Made by a program: the position numbers and the translations under genes
Notes under the pieces: generated by a model
The model's database searches: none
Told to the model about the DNA's origin: nothing
What the model saw: only the letters and a program-made list of their open reading frames with translations
Assembly (NCBI RefSeq): GCF_000633255.1
Contig: NZ_AYMJ01000017.1
Location: 62,001 to 126,000 of the forward strand
Source of the DNA: Pseudomonas sp. H1h
Lineage (GTDB): Bacteria; Pseudomonadota; Gammaproteobacteria; Pseudomonadales; Pseudomonadaceae
DNA length: 64,000 nucleotides
Direction of reading: 5' to 3'
Shown: positions 40,893-49,272 of the stretch, piece after piece
Numbering within the stretch: position 1 is the first letter of the stretch
Layout of the letters: every line of letters starts with the position of its first letter

Positions 40893-41104
40893 TGGTGGAC
40901 TGGTTCGACCGTGCCCAGGAGCTGGAGCAACGCCAACGTGACCAAGCGATCAAGGCCCAGTTGAGCAAGCCCGTGCCGGTCGGGCCGAGCCTGACCCATT
41001 GCCAGGACTGCGACAGACCAATCCCGCCGGCGCGCCAGGCGCACGGTGGCATAACCCGGTGCGTCCCGTGCCAGACGGACGTCGAGAAGAGTAAACGCCG
41101 ATGA
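40892..41104 (+). CDS. TraR/DksA C4-type zinc-finger protein
   Basis: This 70-residue protein has an N-terminal helix (RAQELEQRQRDQAIKAQLSK) and a C4 zinc finger (CQDCDRPIPPARQAHGGITRCVPC), the DksA/TraR signature. TraR-type proteins enter the RNA polymerase secondary channel and shift host promoter use without ppGpp. A gene of this kind between tail-tube and lysis genes recurs in P2-like phages. Its role in the phage late phase is unproven. Confidence 0.88.
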   Translation: MVDWFDRAQELEQRQRDQAIKAQLSKPVPVGPSLTHCQDCDRPIPPARQAHGGITRCVPCQTDVEKSKRR

Positions 41105-41397
41105 CCACTGAAACTTCGCGTCTGGGAACGCTGGAGCGGCAACTCGCCGTGATCGAGCACCGCATGAACGAGTTTGAAGGTCGTCACGACACCGTGCCGA
41201 CTCGCGTGACCAAGCTTGAGCAGCAATTCGAAAACATGACTGGCCAGCTCAAGGAACTGAACAAGGGACAGCAGGCGTTGACCCTGGCGGTCAACGTGAT
41301 CGGCTCCAAGGTCGGGCGCTTGCTCACGATTCTGACGTTGGTTGGCGCGGTGCTGCAGATGGTCGTGCCGGCACTGCTGCGCGTGTGGTTCCCATGA
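41101..41397 (+). CDS. Putative holin or lysis-associated membrane protein
   Basis: This 98-residue protein has a long N-terminal coiled coil (LGTLERQLAVIEHRMNEFEGRHD ... VTKLEQQFENMTGQLKELNKGQQ) and one C-terminal TM helix (GRLLTILTLVGAVLQMVVPALL). Position directly before the endolysin suggests a holin. The single TM and the cytoplasmic coiled coil resemble pinholin-like or haemolysin-XhlA-type proteins. Both ends overlap neighbours (ATGA). Confidence 0.7.
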   Translation: MTTETSRLGTLERQLAVIEHRMNEFEGRHDTVPTRVTKLEQQFENMTGQLKELNKGQQALTLAVNVIGSKVGRLLTILTLVGAVLQMVVPALLRVWFP

Positions 41398-41927
41398 GCC
41401 TGCGCGGCAGGATCATGGCCGGCGCGATCGCGCTGGCCAGCACCCCGTTGGTGATCTTCCTGGGCACCTGGGAAGGCAACGGCCAGAACACCGTTTACGC
41501 GGACAAGCTCGCCAGCGGACTGCCCACGGTTTGCAAAGGCATCACCCGTTTTACCAGCCCGTATTCGGTCGTCGTTGGCGACTACTGGTCGCCGGCCAAG
41601 TGCGCCGAGGTGGAGCAGCTGGTGATCCGCAAAACGCAGCTGCAGCTCGCCGAGTGCATCACCAACCCGAAGGTGGGACAGAACACGTTCGACGCACTCA
41701 CCAGCCACGGCCACAACTTCGGAGTGACCAGCACCTGCGCCAGTCGAGCGGTCGCGCTTATCAACGCCGGTCGCATTGCCGAAGGCTGCAAAGCCTTGGC
41801 ATGGGCGCCGGACGGTAGGACACCGGTGTGGGCTTTTGTGACTGACGCCAAGGGTCAGAAACGTTTTGTGCCGGGCCTGCACAACCGCCGACTGGCCGAA
41901 TCCCGCCTGTGTGCGGTGGGCCTGTAA
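41394..41927 (+). CDS. Phage endolysin, GH24 lysozyme with N-terminal SAR-type anchor
   Basis: This 177-residue muramidase should cut peptidoglycan at lysis. The N-terminal hydrophobic, weakly charged segment IMAGAIALASTPLVIFLG looks like a signal-anchor-release domain. The catalytic region WEGNGQNTVYADKLASGLPTVCKGITR carries the Glu, Asp and Thr expected of T4-type lysozymes. FDALTSHGHNFG and LPDGRTPV-like C-terminal parts follow. The ATG at 41394 overlaps the holin-like stop. Confidence 0.87.
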   Translation: MSLRGRIMAGAIALASTPLVIFLGTWEGNGQNTVYADKLASGLPTVCKGITRFTSPYSVVVGDYWSPAKCAEVEQLVIRKTQLQLAECITNPKVGQNTFDALTSHGHNFGVTSTCASRAVALINAGRIAEGCKALAWAPDGRTPVWAFVTDAKGQKRFVPGLHNRRLAESRLCAVGL

Positions 41928-42442
41928 TGCTGCGCGAAGCCTTGTTCCTGGTCGTGCTGTGCCTGGTTGCCTGGATCGGTTTCGACGCGCTCGAAGGCCA
42001 GCGCGACGAAGCTAGGCGCGAACGCGACAGCGCGAAGTGGGAGGCCAGCGGCCTGCGGGAAGCGGCACGCATCAGCGGCGAAATGCTCGCCGAGCGGGAC
42101 GCGATCGACCAACGAAACACCAAGGAATTGACCGATGCACGCACTGAAAACGAACGCCTGCGCCGCGCTGTTGATGATGGGACTCGGCGGCTGCGGATCC
42201 GCGCCACCTGTCCCGCCTCCGGATCTTTGCCCACCGCCACCGGCCCCGGCCGCGTGGCTGATGCAGGAACCGCCGAACTCGCGCCAGACGCTCGACCGGA
42301 TTATCACACCCTCCGAGATCAGCACGCCTTAAGCCGGCAAATGATTCTCGGACTGCAGCAATACGTCCGTGGCGTGTGCCAGCGATTGCCAGCGTCCCAG
42401 GACACCACTTTCCCCAACTTCAACGAGAGAACTACCCCATGA
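41927..42442 (+). CDS. Rz-like inner-membrane spanin
   Basis: This 171-residue type II membrane protein has an N-terminal TM (LREALFLVVLCLVAWIGF) and a long periplasmic coiled coil (EGQRDEARRERDSAKWEASGLREAARISGEMLAERDAID). It ends with a globular tail. It matches the i-spanin design, which links to an outer-membrane lipoprotein to fuse membranes at lysis. The ATG at 42439 of the next gene and the lysozyme stop (TAATG) both overlap it. Confidence 0.85.
   Translation: MLREALFLVVLCLVAWIGFDALEGQRDEARRERDSAKWEASGLREAARISGEMLAERDAIDQRNTKELTDARTENERLRRAVDDGTRRLRIRATCPASGSLPTATGPGRVADAGTAELAPDARPDYHTLRDQHALSRQMILGLQQYVRGVCQRLPASQDTTFPNFNERTTP
42135..42332 (+). CDS. Rz1-like outer-membrane spanin lipoprotein embedded in Rz
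   Basis: This 65-residue lipoprotein is encoded in the +1 frame wholly inside the Rz gene. Its signal peptide ends in a lipobox MGLGGC (Cys near residue 20), and the mature part is Pro-rich (PPVPPPDLCPPPPAP), as in Rz1 proteins. Complete nesting of Rz1 in Rz is known in phage lambda. No ribosome site stronger than a weak purine run is visible, as is common for nested Rz1. Confidence 0.85.
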   Translation: MHALKTNACAALLMMGLGGCGSAPPVPPPDLCPPPPAPAAWLMQEPPNSRQTLDRIITPSEISTP

Positions 42443-42729
42443 GCCAGCAAAACACCGAAATCACCCTGGAAGTCGGCGAAGCGGAATTCACCTTCAACCT
42501 GACCCCGGCCGACGTGACCAAATACTTCAACGCCTTGACCCAGACCAACAAGGTAGCCCCGGGCAACAACCTGTTGATGACCACCGTGCTGCAGGATCAA
42601 AAGCCTGCTTTGAAAGTCCTGCTGGGCAACCCGGTGATGGTGATGCAGCTCGCCGGCGCGCTGCTGGAGGAATACGCGCCGAACGTTGATGTGATCGTAA
42701 AAAAGCGCTCGGCCACGCTGAGCGCCTAA
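42439..42729 (+). CDS. Tail assembly chaperone, short form
   Basis: This is a 96-residue protein (MSQQNTEITLEVGEAEFTFNLTPADVTKYFNALTQTNKV) expected to bind the tape measure protein during tail assembly, like P2 gpE and lambda gpG. Position just before the tape measure gene is diagnostic. The last codons contain A-AAA-AAG (42699-42705), from which a -1 frameshift yields a longer form. Confidence 0.85.
   Translation: MSQQNTEITLEVGEAEFTFNLTPADVTKYFNALTQTNKVAPGNNLLMTTVLQDQKPALKVLLGNPVMVMQLAGALLEEYAPNVDVIVKKRSATLSA
42699..42705 (+). other. Programmed -1 ribosomal frameshift heptamer A-AAA-AAG
   Basis: The zero-frame codons are GTA AAA AAG, so the heptamer fits X-XXY-YYZ exactly. After slipping, the -1 frame reads GCG CTC GGC and stays open to 42893. 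Confidence 0.85.
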
Positions 42730-42893
42730 GCGAAAACGGCCTGGGTCAACTGATGGCCCTGACGAACCGCTGGCTACCTGGTGCCGAACCCACGCCCGAG
42801 GCGATGGGGACGGCCAAGTGGCTGGAGGACGAATACTGGAGACGCATGGAATTTGCCGTGGCTAACGGCATCGCCCTTGCGCTGAACGGGTAA
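42705..42893 (+). CDS. -1 frame extension of the tail assembly chaperone (G-T type)
   Basis: These 62 codons (ALGHAERLSENGLGQLMAL then TNRWLPGAEPTPEAMGTAKWLEDEYWRRMEF) are in the -1 frame relative to the short chaperone. They end eight bases before the tape measure start. Fusion after the slippery site would give a 151-residue protein. An internal ATG at 42753 could alternatively give a free 46-residue protein. The region has coding character (ordinary codon use, a Trp-rich amphipathic helix). Confidence 0.8.
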   Translation, partial: ALGHAERLSENGLGQLMALTNRWLPGAEPTPEAMGTAKWLEDEYWRRMEFAVANGIALALNG

Positions 42894-42898
42894 CGACT

Positions 42899-44884
42899 TT
42901 GGCAGACCGTAGCGCCAGCCTGGCTTTCATTCTGAGCCTGACCGATAAGGTCACCGCGCCCCTGGGCAAGGTGAAAATGGGCTTTTCCGAGCTTGCCGAT
43001 CAGAGCGAAAAGCACATTAAGACGATCGGCCTGGGCTTTGGCGGGCTGACGGCGGGCGTGGTGGCGATTCAGCAATCCATGGAACCGGCGCTGGAAGTCA
43101 ATCGCGCCCTGGGCGACGTCCGATCGCTGGGCGTGGCGGAAGATGCGCTGGCCGCACTGAACAGCAAGTCGCTGGAGTTCGCGGTGAGCTACGGCGAGAA
43201 CGCCAAGGATTTTGTGGCCTCGGCGTATCTGATTGAGGGCGCCATCAAGGGGCTTGCCGGCAACCAGCTGGCGATCTTTACCAACACCAGCAACCTGCTG
43301 GCCAAGGCCACCAAGACCGACGCCGAAACCATGGGCGAATACGTCGGCACGCTCTACAACCTGCAGAAGTCCCAAGCCGATGCGATGGGGAAGGGCGCGT
43401 GGGTGGAGAAGCTCGGCGGCCAGACGGCGCTGGCGGTGCAGCTGTTCCGTACCAGCGGCGCGGCCATGAAAGACGCTTTCAAGGAGGCCGGCGCGATCGC
43501 TACGACCTCCGGCGTCGATCTGGCTGAGCAGATGGCGGTGATCGGCACGCTGAGCAGCACCATGGAAGGCGGCGACGCCGGCGGACGCTACAAGGCGTTT
43601 TTCGAGAACATCGGCGCCGCTTCGGAAAAGCTCGGCATGAAGTTCACCGACCAGCAGGGCAAGGTGTTGCCGATGATGACCATCCTGGACAAGCTCCAGG
43701 GCAAGTTCGGCGACCTCACCAGCGCGTCGGCCGGGGCCAAGTTGATGGAGGCTTTCGGCGGTGAGGGTGCCCAAGTGATCGGCGCACTGGCCAAGGATAC
43801 CGATCGGCTGCGCAACGGCATCGAGCAGCTGGGCAAAGTGCGCGGGCTGGAGAACGCCGAGCAAATGGCCCGGGCGATGGTCGATCCCTGGCAGCAATGG
43901 GCGTCACTAGTCGAAGTCATGCGAGTGGTGTTCGGCCAGGTGCTGATTCCGGTGCTGTCGCCATTCATGGCCAAGATGGTGGACATCGGTAAAACCCTGG
44001 TGCGCTGGTCACAGCTGTTCCCGAACATCACCCGCGTGATCGGCATCACCGCGCTGTCGATCATGGGCATCGTCGCTGCAATGTCGGCCCTGACCATGGT
44101 GGTGGGCATTGCGCGTATGACCTGGCTGGGCATGCTGACCGTCTGGAAACTCTTCCAGTTGATGGGCCTGCGCACCGTTGCGATGTTCATCCTGCAGAAA
44201 CTGGCGATCCTGGCTTACGTCGTGGTGATTCACACGCTGAGCGCCGTTCTGGCCGTCATTCGCGGCGCCATGTTGCTGTGGCAGGGCGCGATCTGGCTGG
44301 TCAACGCGGCGCTGCTGGCTAACCCGGTGGTGTGGATCGTGGTCGGGATCGTCGCCCTGGTCGCCGCGATCGCTGCAGCAGTCTACTACTGGGACGAATG
44401 GACGACGGCCCTGATGAATACCGCCGCGTTCCAAGCCGTTGCCGAAACGTTCCAGAAACTGTCCGACTGGTTTAACTCCATGGGCGGCTGGTCGGGCATG
44501 GCCAAGGCCGCGTGGGACAGCATCGTCAGCATTTTCACCAAGGCCGTAAACGGTGTGATCGAGCTGCTGAACAGCATCCCGGGCGTGAACATCGAAGCGC
44601 GCTTCGGCGGCATGCCCGAGGTGCCCGGCGTCGATGCCGCGACCAACGCCGCCGACACCGCCAACGCCGCGCAGAAAGCCCAGCAGACCATCAGCGCGGC
44701 GATCCCCAGTCTGTCACCGGCGCGCCCTTCGGCGGTGCCGCCGGGCGGCCTGCTGACCAGCATTCAGAACAACAACAGCAGCCAGAACAAGGGCACGCAT
44801 GTGGAGAACGTGACCATCAACACCGGTAAGCAGATGACGCCTCTGGAGATGGAAAACATGGTCGCCATGGCGGTGGGCGGATGA
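42899..44884 (+). CDS. Tail tape measure protein
   Basis: This 661-residue protein sets tail length. It opens ADRSASLAFILSLTDKVTAPLGKVKMGFSEL, the usual tape measure start, followed by a long helical region. A hydrophobic zone (residues about 380-510, several TM-like helices including VVWIVVGIVALVAAIAAAVYYWDEW) and a Gln/Asn-rich C-terminus follow. It starts at TTG 42899. Relative to P2 T (about 815 residues) the tail is predicted shorter. Confidence 0.9.
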   Translation: MADRSASLAFILSLTDKVTAPLGKVKMGFSELADQSEKHIKTIGLGFGGLTAGVVAIQQSMEPALEVNRALGDVRSLGVAEDALAALNSKSLEFAVSYGENAKDFVASAYLIEGAIKGLAGNQLAIFTNTSNLLAKATKTDAETMGEYVGTLYNLQKSQADAMGKGAWVEKLGGQTALAVQLFRTSGAAMKDAFKEAGAIATTSGVDLAEQMAVIGTLSSTMEGGDAGGRYKAFFENIGAASEKLGMKFTDQQGKVLPMMTILDKLQGKFGDLTSASAGAKLMEAFGGEGAQVIGALAKDTDRLRNGIEQLGKVRGLENAEQMARAMVDPWQQWASLVEVMRVVFGQVLIPVLSPFMAKMVDIGKTLVRWSQLFPNITRVIGITALSIMGIVAAMSALTMVVGIARMTWLGMLTVWKLFQLMGLRTVAMFILQKLAILAYVVVIHTLSAVLAVIRGAMLLWQGAIWLVNAALLANPVVWIVVGIVALVAAIAAAVYYWDEWTTALMNTAAFQAVAETFQKLSDWFNSMGGWSGMAKAAWDSIVSIFTKAVNGVIELLNSIPGVNIEARFGGMPEVPGVDAATNAADTANAAQKAQQTISAAIPSLSPARPSAVPPGGLLTSIQNNNSSQNKGTHVENVTINTGKQMTPLEMENMVAMAVGG

Positions 44885-45198
44885 GCGAGTACGTGGACCT
44901 GCTGATTGCCGACAACGACCTGGTGCTGGATCCGTCGCACCAGCCGCTGCTGGTCGATGACCGCGCCTGCATCGCCCAGGACATTGCCCACATGATCCGC
45001 GACAGCGGGCTGCTGGTCGTGCTGGTGGCCGAACGCGATCGCCTGCGTCAGCGCGATTGCATCCAGCGGATGGAACTGCTGGTGGAGGCCGACGTGCGCC
45101 TGGTGCCGGGGACGGCACGCATCACCCAACAGGCGCCAGGCGTTTACCTGGTAACCGCCAAAACCCTGAAATTCGGATCGATAGAGGTAAGTCTGTGA
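44881..45198 (+). CDS. DUF2590-type baseplate-associated protein
   Basis: This 105-residue protein (MSEYVDLLIADNDLVLDPSHQPLLVDDRACIAQDIAHMIRDSGL, then RITQQAPGVYLVTAKTLKFGSIEVSL) resembles DUF2590, found between tape measure and baseplate J in HP1/K139-like phages. It is similar in length and layout to gp25/W-type wedge proteins, so it may be a baseplate wedge component. Both ends overlap neighbours by 4 bases. Confidence 0.8.
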   Translation: MSEYVDLLIADNDLVLDPSHQPLLVDDRACIAQDIAHMIRDSGLLVVLVAERDRLRQRDCIQRMELLVEADVRLVPGTARITQQAPGVYLVTAKTLKFGSIEVSL

Positions 45199-46367
45199 GC
45201 GTCGATTTTAAAAAGGTGATCGCCGATGCCGGCATCCCGACCACCGAGGCGGGATTGAAGGCCGCGTGGGAAAAAGAGGTCGAAGCCCAGGGTGCCAAGG
45301 TGGCCAACACCAGCAGCTATTCGCCGTTCTGGCGGGTCATGACTGCACTGGTCACCAAGCCGGTGCTGTGGTTGCTGGACTTCCTGTGCATGACCGTACT
45401 GCCGAACTTCTTTGTGAAAACCGCCGTGGACGCTTGGCTGGATATGTTGGCCTGGGCGGTCAACGTCGAACGCAAGGGCGCCACGAAAGCCCGAGGCAAA
45501 TTGCTGTTTACCCGATCAACACCAGACGGGGTACTGCAGCTGGAAAAAGGCATTGTGGTGCAGTCGGCCGCGATCAACGGCAACGTCTATCAGTTGGTGA
45601 CCACGGCTCAAGCGACGTTCCAGCAAGGCCAGTTGCAACTGGACGTGCCGGCGGAAGCGATCCAGGCCGGCAGTGGCTTCAATCTGGCGCCGGGGTACTA
45701 CGCGATCCTGCCGGTTCCGATTCCCGGCATTGTCCAGGTGGTGAACAAAGACGGCTGGCTGGAATCCCCAGGGGCCGATCCGGAACCGAACGACCAACTG
45801 CGTCTGCGTGTGCGCAACCAGTTCTCGGCAGTCAACCAGTGGCACACCGACGCGGTGTATCGCGCCATGATTTCCGCCTTCCCGGGCGTGCGGCCGGATG
45901 GCGTGTATTTCGAACACGGCGCGCCCCGTGGTCCGGGCAGTGCGAACGCCTACATTCTGTTCGATGCGGGTGTGCCGGCGGACGCCTACCTGCAGCAAAT
46001 CAACGCGCACATTCGCGACCAGGGCAACCACGGCCACGGCGACGATCTGCTGGCCATGGTCATGCCCGAAGTCCCGGCGACCGTGACGCTGTGGCTGTGG
46101 CCCAAGCCCAACTTGGGCGCCGAGCGGATCGCCGCCCTGGTGAAAGAGGTGGAACTGTTCGTGCGGGCTGCGTTTCGCGAAAGCACCGCGACCGACTACC
46201 AGCCGACGCTGACCTATCCGCAATCGCGTTTCAGCTACAGCCGGCTCAGTGAAGAGATCCACCAGCAGTTCGAGGACATTGCGTCCCTGCGGTTCTTGCC
46301 CGGTCAGGACATCATCAGCGGGCTGAACATTCCGCGCCTGGGCCAGTTGAAGGTGACGGCGCAATGA
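45195..46367 (+). CDS. Baseplate J/gp47 family protein
   Basis: This 390-residue protein has a long helical N-terminus, then FLCMTVLPNFFVKTAVDAWLDMLAWAVNVERK and the Mu gp47/J core (KARGKLLFTRSTPDGVLQLEKGIVVQ; GSGFNLAPGYYAILPVPIPGIVQV; ESPGADPEPNDQLRLRVRNQF). It also has a C-terminal wedge region. It is predicted to be the main wedge subunit of the contractile baseplate. GTG at 45195 is chosen because it overlaps the DUF2590 stop. Confidence 0.9.
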   Translation: MSVDFKKVIADAGIPTTEAGLKAAWEKEVEAQGAKVANTSSYSPFWRVMTALVTKPVLWLLDFLCMTVLPNFFVKTAVDAWLDMLAWAVNVERKGATKARGKLLFTRSTPDGVLQLEKGIVVQSAAINGNVYQLVTTAQATFQQGQLQLDVPAEAIQAGSGFNLAPGYYAILPVPIPGIVQVVNKDGWLESPGADPEPNDQLRLRVRNQFSAVNQWHTDAVYRAMISAFPGVRPDGVYFEHGAPRGPGSANAYILFDAGVPADAYLQQINAHIRDQGNHGHGDDLLAMVMPEVPATVTLWLWPKPNLGAERIAALVKEVELFVRAAFRESTATDYQPTLTYPQSRFSYSRLSEEIHQQFEDIASLRFLPGQDIISGLNIPRLGQLKVTAQ

Positions 46368-46888
46368 CCAAGCTCAAACTGCCTTTCTGGCTCGGCGGCA
46401 CCGAGCTGTCGAAGTTGTTGGCCGCTGCACAGTCCTGGTGGGAAACCGTGACCGGCTGGCTGCGCTGGCCCTACCTGCAGATCGATCCCGACACCTGCCA
46501 CCTTGCCATTCTGGAACTGTGGGCTTGGCAGCGTGACGTGACGCGCTTCACCGGTGAACCGGAAGCCCTGTTCCGCCTGCGCGTGAAATACGCCTTCGTG
46601 AACTCCGTGGACGCCGGCAGTACCGCCGGCATGAAACGCATTTTCGAGCGTCTGGGCGTTGGCTACGTCGAGATCGAGGAACGCCAGCCCGGGCGTGACT
46701 GGGACGTGGTGCTGCTCAAGTTCAGCAACGCGCAGCTGTCCCTCAATCCCGAGCTGTTGCGTGTGCTGATCCAGCAGTACGGCCGCACCTGCCGGCGCTA
46801 TGACTTCGTGACCATTACCCCCGTGGGCCTGCAAATGGGCCTGATCGACTTCAACGACGACCAGCAGACGCTGGTTGCCAGCCTGTAG
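46364..46888 (+). CDS. Baseplate/tail protein, gpI-like
   Basis: This 174-residue protein has CHLAILELWAWQRDVTRFTGEPEALFRLRVKYAFVNSVDAGSTAGMKRIFERLGVGY, which resembles the P2 I / DUF2313-type tail proteins that join baseplate wedge to fibre. Position between baseplate J and the tail fibre is as expected. It overlaps J by 4 bases. Confidence 0.78.
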   Translation: MTKLKLPFWLGGTELSKLLAAAQSWWETVTGWLRWPYLQIDPDTCHLAILELWAWQRDVTRFTGEPEALFRLRVKYAFVNSVDAGSTAGMKRIFERLGVGYVEIEERQPGRDWDVVLLKFSNAQLSLNPELLRVLIQQYGRTCRRYDFVTITPVGLQMGLIDFNDDQQTLVASL

Positions 46889-46897
46889 GAGCGCACC

Positions 46898-48556
46898 GTG
46901 AGCGCCAGTATCACTTTGGCCGGCGAAAGCCAGATCGCCCTGAAACAAAGCCAGAAAAAGCCCCTGGTCGTGACGAAATTCATCTTCGCCAACGTGCCCG
47001 GGCTGAACCCCGAAACGCCGGTGGATCGCGCCGCCGGCAAACCGCCGGTAGGGCAGATTGTTCAGGTTTACGACATCCCCGAGGAGAACCGGGGATTTGT
47101 GAACCCGAACCAGGTTGTCTACAGCGCGCAGCTGGGTTCCGACATCGGCGACTGGGACTTTAACTGGGTCGGCCTTGAGGACGCGGACGGCCTGCTGTTT
47201 GCCGTCTCCTACGTCCCGCTGCAGCAGAAGCGCAAGAACATCCCGCCGCTGCAGATCGGCAACAACGTCACCCGCAACTTTTTGGTGGCCTACGACGGTG
47301 CCCAGGCGCTGACCGGCATCACCATTGATGCCAGCACCTGGCAGCATGACTTTACTGTGCGCCTGGCCGGCATCGATGAGCGCGAGCGCCTGAGCAATCG
47401 CGAAATGTATGGTCGTGCCTGTTTTTTCGGCAACGCGCTGGCATTCGGGAAAAGCGAAAACGGGTTCCAACTGGGAACCGGTACGGCGTACATCGAAGGC
47501 ATTCGGGTGTCGATGACAACCCCGTGGCCGTTCACCGGTGTCATTCCCGCCGGGACAATCACACTCGACGTTTGCCTGGAGCGACAGCTGAACGATCGGG
47601 TGGCGACGTGGAAAGTCGTCTACGGAGAAAAGTCCGATTACACCGACTCGGCCGGCGTTCGCCATTACTGCGTGCCGATCGCCTTTTACACATCGCCAAC
47701 GGCTTTCTGGGACGCGCGCAAGCCTGAGTCAGTCGCTGGGCCGTTGATCCAGCACTTCGCGGCGCGGGATGGCGATTACGCGACCCTGCGCGCCCGTGGT
47801 ACGACCAAAGAAGACGTGGATCTGGGCAACCTGCCCAACGCCAAGAGCGACGATCCGAACACCAATAGCAGCGAGATCCTCGCCACCACGGCCGCGTTGA
47901 ACAAGCTGCAAAAGCAGGTCGGCGACTCTATGACGGGTTTGGTGGCCGCGTTCGCCATGAACAGCCCACCGGCGGGATGGCTGGCATGTAATGGTGCCGC
48001 GATTTCTCGCACGGCGTTCGCCGGTTTGTTTGCACGGATCGCCACACACTACGGGGCCGGCGACGGGACCACCACCTTCAACTTGCCGGACATGCGCGGC
48101 CTGTTCCCTCGCGGCTGGGACGACGGGCGCGGTGTGGATGCCAGCCGAGCGTTCGGCAGCTTTCAGGACATGATGATCCATTCCCACGCGCACACCGCCT
48201 CGGCCGCAGCAGTGGGCGACCACATACACGCCGCGTGGACGGATGCGCAGGGCAACCACGCCCACCGCGCCTGGACGGATGCCCAAGGCGCGCACAACCA
48301 CACAGCGCCGAGTTCGGCGGGTATTGGCCAGGGCGCTGGTGGTCTCAATTCGGTGCAGCAGTCGGCTGGGGCACACGAAACGTCTTGGGCCGGGCACCAC
48401 CAACACACTGTCGGGATGGATGGCGCTGGCAATCACGCGCACAACGTCGGGATCGGCGCCGGCGGCGCACACACCCACGGCGTGACCGTCGCCGCTGCCG
48501 GCGGCACTGAGACCCGGCCCAAGAACTTGGCCCTTTTCTACTGCATCAAGTATTGA
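46898..48556 (+). CDS. Tail fibre with collar domain and His-rich receptor-binding tip
   Basis: This 552-residue protein starts at GTG 46898 behind TAGGAGCG. The N-terminal half carries a baseplate-attachment region (residues 1-170). The middle contains DLGNLPNAKSDDPNT. The phage collar domain follows (AAFAMNSPPAGWLACNGAAISRTAFAGLFARI; GDGTTTFNLPDMRGLFPRGWDDGRG). The tip has many His-X-His motifs (HSHAH, HIH, HAH, HNH, HQH, HTH), which in T4 gp37 and Mu fibres bind iron. The near-identical AWTDAQG segment occurs twice. Ends FYCIKY. Confidence 0.9.
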   Translation: MSASITLAGESQIALKQSQKKPLVVTKFIFANVPGLNPETPVDRAAGKPPVGQIVQVYDIPEENRGFVNPNQVVYSAQLGSDIGDWDFNWVGLEDADGLLFAVSYVPLQQKRKNIPPLQIGNNVTRNFLVAYDGAQALTGITIDASTWQHDFTVRLAGIDERERLSNREMYGRACFFGNALAFGKSENGFQLGTGTAYIEGIRVSMTTPWPFTGVIPAGTITLDVCLERQLNDRVATWKVVYGEKSDYTDSAGVRHYCVPIAFYTSPTAFWDARKPESVAGPLIQHFAARDGDYATLRARGTTKEDVDLGNLPNAKSDDPNTNSSEILATTAALNKLQKQVGDSMTGLVAAFAMNSPPAGWLACNGAAISRTAFAGLFARIATHYGAGDGTTTFNLPDMRGLFPRGWDDGRGVDASRAFGSFQDMMIHSHAHTASAAAVGDHIHAAWTDAQGNHAHRAWTDAQGAHNHTAPSSAGIGQGAGGLNSVQQSAGAHETSWAGHHQHTVGMDGAGNHAHNVGIGAGGAHTHGVTVAAAGGTETRPKNLALFYCIKY

Positions 48557-48564
48557 GATTGAGC

Positions 48565-49272
48565 ATGACTGAAAAACTCGTCTATCAGACCAACCATTTT
48601 GGCATCCTGGTCGGCGCCGTGAGGGCCGACGAATCGCCACTGGAACCAGGTGTTTTTCTGATTCCCGGTGGCTGCGTGGAAGTTGCCCCACCGTCGATCC
48701 CGGAGCACAAAGCCGCCTGGTGGGACGGCAAAGCTTGGCAGCTTGTGGACTACTTCGGCGGCGTCGTGGTGTACAGCACTGACACCGGCGAGCCTCGAAT
48801 TCTCGAAGGCTTCGAACCGGTGCCGGCAGGCTTCACCATGAAAAAGCCCGGGGCAAACCAGATCTGGAAGAACGGCGAATGGGTTGACGACATCGATGCC
48901 GTGCTGGCTGCACTGCGGGACAAAAAACTGCAGGCGATCGCCGCCGACTGCGCGACGTACATCGCCGGCGGATTCAACTCCAGTGCCCTGGGCGAGGTGT
49001 ACCGCTACAGCAGCGCGATCGATGACCAGGTGAACCTGAACGGTCAGGTGTTGCTGGGGATGGATGACACCTACCCATGCTACGACGCCGACCAGGTGCT
49101 GGCGTTCCGGCCGCACACGATCGCCCAGCTGCAGAAGGTCAGCCACGACCTGGTGCGCTTTCGTCAAGGCGCCCAGCAGTGCGCCGAGTTGTTGCGCCAG
49201 GCGGTGGAAAAGGCCCTGAAAGACAAAAACCTCAAGGCAATGAAAGCCATCACCTGGACGCCGCCGGCATGA
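48565..49272 (+). CDS. Tail fibre assembly-like protein with DUF4376-like C-terminus
   Basis: This 235-residue protein has an N-terminal beta part with PPSIPEHKAAWWDGKAWQLVDY, the pattern of tail fibre assembly chaperones. The C-terminal helical domain (KLQAIAADCATYIAGGFNSSALGEVYRYSSAIDDQVNLNG ... FRPHTIAQLQKVSHDLVRFRQ) resembles DUF4376. The ATG at 48565 is preferred to a TTG 12 bases upstream. It directly follows the fibre gene and overlaps the next by 4 bases. Confidence 0.8.
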   Translation: MTEKLVYQTNHFGILVGAVRADESPLEPGVFLIPGGCVEVAPPSIPEHKAAWWDGKAWQLVDYFGGVVVYSTDTGEPRILEGFEPVPAGFTMKKPGANQIWKNGEWVDDIDAVLAALRDKKLQAIAADCATYIAGGFNSSALGEVYRYSSAIDDQVNLNGQVLLGMDDTYPCYDADQVLAFRPHTIAQLQKVSHDLVRFRQGAQQCAELLRQAVEKALKDKNLKAMKAITWTPPA

